From assembly GCF_036370855.1 (NCBI RefSeq), contig NC_088099.1, positions 72,581,218 to 72,645,217 on the forward strand: a stretch of DNA of 64,000 nt, given 5' to 3'. Position 1 is the stretch's first letter; the number at the start of each line of letters is the position of its first letter. The notes beneath the pieces were generated by a model. That model ran no database searches. It was not told the origin of the DNA and worked only from the letters and a program-made list of their open reading frames with translations. Of this stretch, positions 62,301 to 64,000 are shown in pieces. Origin of the DNA: Dromaius novaehollandiae. Its lineage: Eukaryota > Chordata > Aves > Casuariiformes > Dromaiidae. A program made the translations under genes and the position numbers.

Positions 62301-64000
62301 TTACACTCTTCCCCGTTTCCCTGAAGCTTCCTCTTGTCCTCTGTGAATAATTCCTGTTGACCTCCCCATGAGCACCAGAAGTGTTGTCTGAGCTTTTCCG
62401 CAATGCAATCAAGTTGTGTAACTTGATGCCCTATCAAAAAATACCTTCCATCCTTTTCACTCCTAACCCTAAACAGGACACATCTTACTGGCTGTGGTGA
62501 GTCAACAAATCTGTACCTCGCTTCTTCTTCAATGCCTATCCCCAAAGAGAAGAAATACCAAGAAGTATGGAGTATACTAATAAACATAATATGTGACCCT
62601 AGAAAACCTTGTGTTTAGTAGGTTTTAATCTCAGAAGGAGTTCGTGAATGCATGAGAGAAAACAAACTGGATGAAAAATGATGGCCGTGGTCAAGTTCTT
62701 GGGTGTCATTATTTGACAAAGGGAAAAGGTCACATAATGTATTTAAATGTTTGGTCTACACAGTGTGTCTACATAATGTATCTAAATTCTACATACTCCA
62801 ACATCGACAAATTTATGCTTAGATACTGCCACCAGTGGTAGTGAATTCTAAAGAATTTACTTTGGGAAATTGGCAAAGTAAATTCTAAAAAAAAAAAAAC
62901 CATCTATTCACTGAATCTGGTCCAGACTGAAGCCCACAGCAATATTACAGAATAAAAGGAAATATTTTAAAATGCTGGCTTTTTAAATGACTTGTTTCAT
63001 TTTTAATGCTGATTTTTTAATACAGTTTTTCAAGTTCATACTTGTTATTCCCTAAGATGATAAATATTGAATGAACCTCTGTCATTTCAGGAAAGAAAGA
63101 ACTGGGGCAACGCAATTTTGAAATACACCTGTTTCCACTATGTTCCTAAGCATTAACTTTTAAAGTAATTTCTTAAGTGTCACATGCTAAATCCTCTTTT
63201 CTTCTCATGATCATTTTCTTCTTGTGTGTGATTTGAACATACTGTTCTGCAGTGATACCTCTTCTTCTATTGCATTAAATTAAAATCAGTAGTCCCCACA
63301 TTTCAAAGCAAGTGATTGACCAGATATAAGTACTGCATTTCCCTTGCTTTCTGTGGAGAAGCATCAGACACTAGAAAAGTTGTCCTTAGAGATGTACCAG
63401 AGAAGTAGCATAATCAAAGATTTGGACAAGTGTACACCATTGGCTGCCAGAGGCTGTGATTTAAGATACAGTCAGTACAACATTCCTGATGACAGAAGAG
63501 CAGGCTTTCAAAGGAGTCAGGTTTACACTCAAAACAAGGGTGTGTCTGGAAGCCATTGGAGGCTTTGCAAATTGTTATGTGTTGGAATGTCACCTGGGCC
63601 AAAGGAAGGGTCTCAGAGCACTGCGGTCCCCCGCAGTTGGATACATCGCTTTTTTGTGATTTGTTATCCTACGACAGTACTGCCAGATTTGAGTGAGCTA
63701 CATGAACTGGAGATAAAATGTTCTCGCAGACTCCTGTAATAGGAGGGCCTGAGGCCTCAAATAATGTTCTTTGGTGAATCCGATGGTGGTGGCCTGTCAG
63801 ACTTTACACCTATCGGCAGCTGTGCTACTCTCAGGAAAAGCAAGCTAACTTCACAGAGATTTTCAGGCAGGGGGGACACTTAGAATTTTTTGCCTTTTCC
63901 ACTAAAAATATACCCTTTAAAGACAAGGCACATTTTTGCTAAAAGTATATGCAACATCTACAGTTATCTAACTACATTTAAATTCTGCCTACAAGATATG
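16159..64000 (+). CDS. GALNT12: GALNT12 (polypeptide N-acetylgalactosaminyltransferase 12), coding exons 1-9 of an expected 10
   Basis: The nine exons give 535 in-frame codons; the human protein has about 581, so only about 46-48 residues are missing. The enzyme transfers GalNAc from UDP-GalNAc to Ser/Thr in the Golgi, starting mucin-type O-glycans. Visible parts are a short cytosolic tail; a signal anchor at about residues 22-38 ([16 protein letters not shown]); a Pro/Ala-rich stem; a GT-A catalytic domain from about 134; the metal-binding DCH at 225-227; CSHVGH at 355-360; the [17 protein letters not shown] block at 326-342; and a ricin-type lectin domain from about 446. Assignment to member 12 rests on near-identity in [20 protein letters not shown] and [17 protein letters not shown], on the exon structure and on ANKS6 next door. 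The range end is the window edge, not a stop codon. Confidence 0.96.
18400..19670 (+). mobile_element. Ancient CR1 LINE copy, reverse-transcriptase part to 3' tail
   Basis: Several landmarks of CR1 ORF2 occur in order on the plus strand. They are TAATGGGAGGCTTCAACTCT (18451), GTCAACATGGCTTTTGT (18678), CTAAAGGCTTTTGATGAGTT (the decayed KAFD motif, 18781), CTGATTAAAAGCTGGGAGG (18851), CCACAGAAATCTGTGTTGAC (18916), CTCTTCAGCCTGGAAGAG (18989) and the tail GGGATTTGGTCTGATTCAGC (19637). The element is heavily mutated, with stops and gaps throughout, so it is dead. This diverged type resembles copies common in turtles and in the old layer of bird genomes. The end points are approximate. Confidence 0.8.
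22189..22207. repeat. Poly-T tract
   Basis: Nineteen consecutive T residues lie in GALNT12 intron 1. This could be the reversed poly-A tail of a minus-strand retroposon, but no body was recognised next to it. Confidence 0.85.
24767..24910 (+). CDS. Candidate 47-residue single-pass membrane microprotein ORF (hypothetical)
   Basis: I do not recognise this ORF. It starts at an ATG in near-ideal context (AGGACCATGG) and ends with TGA. The product begins [10 protein letters not shown], continues with an uninterrupted hydrophobic stretch at about residues 9-37 ([16 protein letters not shown] then [12 protein letters not shown]) and ends with an acidic tail, [10 protein letters not shown]. That layout fits a small single-pass membrane protein. 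It lies in a patch visibly GC-richer than the AT-rich intron 1 around it. The frame is open upstream to a stop at 24665-24667, and an acceptor-like site (ctctctgtagttcagcag) and a donor-like AAG|GTATTG flank it, so it could be an exon. A chance ORF is quite possible: antisense frames are open here too. Confidence 0.3.
   Translation: MDPATPWEILGAVLAAFSLIAAVLCTGTLLVHFVLGLQDQEQWESSD
27415..27478. repeat. TA/CA/GT-rich simple repeat
   Basis: An imperfect dinucleotide-rich tract with ATACATACATATATACACAT-type blocks in GALNT12 intron 1. It is a degraded microsatellite. Confidence 0.85.
28945..29114 (+). CDS. GALNT12: GALNT12 coding exon 2
   Basis: This exon encodes residues 121-178 with its borders. 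It opens the catalytic domain with [20 protein letters not shown] (136-155), the nucleotide-sugar-binding start of the GT-A fold, and ends with [12 protein letters not shown] (166-177). VILVDDYSD is a family hallmark. The acceptor is cttacag|GTGC and the donor AAAG|GTAGGA. The first base completes Leu121 from exon 1, and the last base starts Glu178, finished in exon 3. Confidence 0.97.
29115..29826 (+). other. GALNT12 intron 2
   Basis: A short intron of 712 bases holding the TA/GT microsatellite at 29315-29366 and otherwise nothing recognised. The acceptor is preceded by a T-rich tract (tattctttttttttttat). Confidence 0.85.
29315..29366. repeat. Compound (TA)n(GT)n(AT)n microsatellite
   Basis: The sequence runs from TATATATA through an uninterrupted GT block to about thirteen AT units. 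It lies in intron 2, roughly 200 bases after exon 2, and is likely polymorphic. Confidence 0.95.
29827..30016 (+). CDS. GALNT12: GALNT12 coding exon 3
   Basis: This exon encodes residues 178-240 plus two bases of Arg241. It contains [20 protein letters not shown] (194-213), a conserved nucleotide-sugar region, and [17 protein letters not shown] (223-239). Asp225 and His227 form the family's DxH motif, which binds Mn2+ and the UDP-GalNAc diphosphate. All key residues are intact. The acceptor is ttacag|AAC and the donor GGAAAG|GTAAAG. Confidence 0.97.
30017..33295 (+). other. GALNT12 intron 3
   Basis: The intron holds a 125-codon ATG-initiated open frame at 30172-30549 of unknown significance and a CTCF-like motif at 31339-31352. 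The rest shows nothing recognisable. The 3' end is a clear pyrimidine tract followed by an AG. Confidence 0.75.
31339..31352 (+). promoter_or_regulatory. CTCF-like motif
   Basis: CCACTAGATGGCAA fits the CTCF core CCASYAGRKGGCRS at all but the last position. It lies in intron 3. A single motif match is weak evidence of occupancy. Confidence 0.3.
33296..33481 (+). CDS. GALNT12: GALNT12 coding exon 4
   Basis: This exon encodes residues 241-302 plus part of Arg303. It contains [19 protein letters not shown] (248-266) and [17 protein letters not shown] (269-285), both hallmark blocks of the GalNAc-transferase catalytic domain. The variable stretch [15 protein letters not shown] (286-300) is more basic than in mammals. 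The acceptor is ccaattag|A after a pyrimidine tract, and the donor AG|GTGAAT. Confidence 0.97.
33482..36060 (+). other. GALNT12 intron 4
   Basis: The intron contains a solo LTR at 34955-35192 in the same orientation as the gene. No other feature was recognised. Confidence 0.8.
34955..35192 (+). mobile_element. Solo LTR of an endogenous retrovirus (238 bp)
   Basis: The element begins TGTAGGGGCAG and ends GACCACCACA, with the TG...CA termini of retroviral LTRs. It is flanked by the 6-bp direct repeats ATGAAG (34949-34954) and ATAAAG (35193-35198), matching at five of six positions. Inside, in order, are a TATA box (TATATAAAG, 35117-35125) and a polyadenylation signal (AATAAA, 35140-35145), as expected for U3-R-U5. 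No primer-binding site or internal viral gene follows, so only the recombined single LTR remains. The short length and 6-bp duplication fit avian alpharetrovirus-like elements; that class is inferred. Confidence 0.75.
36061..36178 (+). CDS. GALNT12: GALNT12 coding exon 5
   Basis: This exon encodes residues 303-342: [20 protein letters not shown], then [19 protein letters not shown]. The second block is the Gal/GalNAc-transferase motif shared with beta-4-galactosyltransferases, and its Trp/Gly/Glu residues are intact. The acceptor is cttctatag|GTCT and the donor AGG|GTAAGC. It ends in phase 0. Confidence 0.97.
36179..43419 (+). other. GALNT12 intron 5
   Basis: A 7.2-kb intron. Positions about 37190-39720 are visibly GC-richer than the flanks and hold several open frames, including one of 143 codons at 39293. 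There is a CTCF-like CCAGCAGATGGTGC at 40520-40533. The section 40700-43400 is AT-rich with nothing recognised. Confidence 0.7.
39293..39724 (+). CDS. Candidate 143-residue ORF with acylation-type N-terminus (hypothetical)
   Basis: I do not recognise this ORF. Its ATG has a strong context (ACAGCATGGG: A at -3, G at +4). The product starts [20 protein letters not shown]. Gly2 and Ser6 fit the N-myristoylation consensus, and Cys8/Cys9 could be palmitoylated. The remaining residues show no domain I know. It lies within the GC-richer part of intron 5 of GALNT12, where a long antisense frame is also open, so chance is a serious alternative. No flanking promoter or splice signals were established. 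Confidence 0.2.
   Translation: MGQVLSGCCAICSAQAEDGGTQLAERAEGHFNEKCTGLCNVFRAGSLWTAAGMSFWGRQIFTCWPVQWQLIQGPANMPGHSNFSHADIASRVWALGVKRSMAHFRPLAFMPPALRFLVEGSRRQGCCFTVLLAARSAAKGQEG
43420..43596 (+). CDS. GALNT12: GALNT12 coding exon 6
   Basis: This exon encodes residues 343-401 exactly. [20 protein letters not shown] (343-362) carries the third metal-ligand histidine region of the catalytic site. [20 protein letters not shown] and [10 protein letters not shown] follow, containing the conserved [11 protein letters not shown]. The acceptor is ctttgtttag|ATA and the donor CTG|GTGAGT; both ends are phase 0. Confidence 0.97.
43597..46089 (+). other. GALNT12 intron 6
   Basis: AT-rich intron. The only notable content is a 66-codon ATG frame at 44629-44829 with no recognisable similarity. 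It ends with a T-rich tract and ttctttcag. Confidence 0.8.
46090..46221 (+). CDS. GALNT12: GALNT12 coding exon 7
   Basis: This exon encodes residues 402-445: [20 protein letters not shown] then [20 protein letters not shown] and [19 protein letters not shown] closes the catalytic domain; the [10 protein letters not shown] linker leads to the lectin domain and is characteristic of member 12. The acceptor is tttcag|GAA and the donor ATG|GTATGT. Confidence 0.97.
46222..55511 (+). other. GALNT12 intron 7
   Basis: A 9.3-kb AT-rich intron. I read it on both strands and found only short chance frames and homopolymers. Sections near 49950-50530 and 51000-52650 look like single-copy or very old repeat sequence that I cannot classify. 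Confidence 0.7.
55512..55625 (+). CDS. GALNT12: GALNT12 coding exon 8
   Basis: This exon encodes residues 446-483 and opens the ricin-type beta-trefoil lectin domain. FCFDYN (454-459) and [12 protein letters not shown] (472-483) are the first-repeat landmarks, corresponding to the CLD and QxW-type elements of other family members. The domain binds existing GalNAc and directs follow-on glycosylation. The acceptor is gattag|CTG and the donor CAG|GTAAGA; both ends are phase 0. Confidence 0.97.
55626..61598 (+). other. GALNT12 intron 8
   Basis: A 6.0-kb intron. It carries two CTCF-like motifs about 100 bases apart near 57452-57466 and 57531-57545, read on the minus strand. No other feature was recognised. 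Confidence 0.7.
57531..57545 (-). promoter_or_regulatory. CTCF-like motif
   Basis: On the minus strand this reads GCCAGCAGAGGGAGC, matching the CTCF core CCASYAGRKGGCRS with A for C at one position. A weaker relative (CACCAGCAGAAGGTG, minus strand) lies about 80 bases to the left. Occupancy is not shown. Confidence 0.35.
61599..61754 (+). CDS. GALNT12: GALNT12 coding exon 9
   Basis: This exon encodes residues 484-535, the middle of the lectin domain: [40 protein letters not shown] and [22 protein letters not shown] and ENQKF are conserved. Relative to human GALNT12 the stretch [12 protein letters not shown] is two residues longer than ETAPENQKF by my alignment. The acceptor is ggatttgtag|TTT and the donor GAG|GTAAGT. 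Confidence 0.96.
61755..64000 (+). other. GALNT12 intron 9 (partial), last exon not in window
   Basis: The last exon should encode about 46-48 residues ending the lectin domain, with a DGSLFH-type start and a CVQA-type motif in relatives. Neither was found up to 64000 on the plus strand. The stretch carries only chance open frames, such as 63344-63739, and a poly-A run near 62888-62900. Confidence 0.6.

Noticed and set aside
63344..63739. 131-codon open frame near the right edge considered as the last GALNT12 exon
   Set aside because: Its translation shows none of the lectin-domain residues expected after exon 9, and no acceptor in the correct phase leads into a matching sequence.

Overview
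The window is vertebrate nuclear DNA, most likely from a bird. It contains split genes with GT-AG introns, two CpG-island promoters, AT-rich introns with little recognisable transposon sequence, only decayed CR1 LINE pieces and one short solo retroviral LTR. I name no species.

Two genes lie head to head. On the minus strand, positions 1-8574 hold the first three coding exons of ANKS6, an ankyrin-repeat and SAM-domain protein of the ciliary inversin compartment; the rest runs off the left edge. On the plus strand, 16159 to the right edge holds coding exons 1-9 of GALNT12, a Golgi polypeptide N-acetylgalactosaminyltransferase that starts mucin-type O-glycosylation. Its final exon, the end of the ricin-type lectin domain, was not found and should lie beyond 64000. 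All splice junctions were placed base by base, and the reading frame closes through every exon: 535 complete GALNT12 codons and 294 ANKS6 codons. The same divergent ANKS6/GALNT12 pair exists on human chromosome 9q22, so this is conserved synteny.

Layout: 1-8574, ANKS6 exons 3 to 1 with an in-intron 14-bp (AC)-derived minisatellite; about 7980-8740, ANKS6 CpG island; 8707-15840, AT-rich intergenic DNA with a CR1 tail, an AT-repeat tract and a possible decayed coding remnant; about 15850-16600, GALNT12 CpG island and exon 1; 16521-28944, the long first intron with an old CR1 element and a candidate 47-residue membrane microprotein ORF; 28945-61754, exons 2-9, with a solo LTR in intron 4 and a GC-richer stretch in intron 5 carrying an ORF with an acylation-type N-terminus; 61755-64000, start of intron 9.

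The two genes are not known to act in one pathway; they share a neighbourhood, not a function. I found no operon, CRISPR array, rRNA or tRNA, and no clearly new multi-gene system. The most original leads are the two small intronic ORFs, both unproven.
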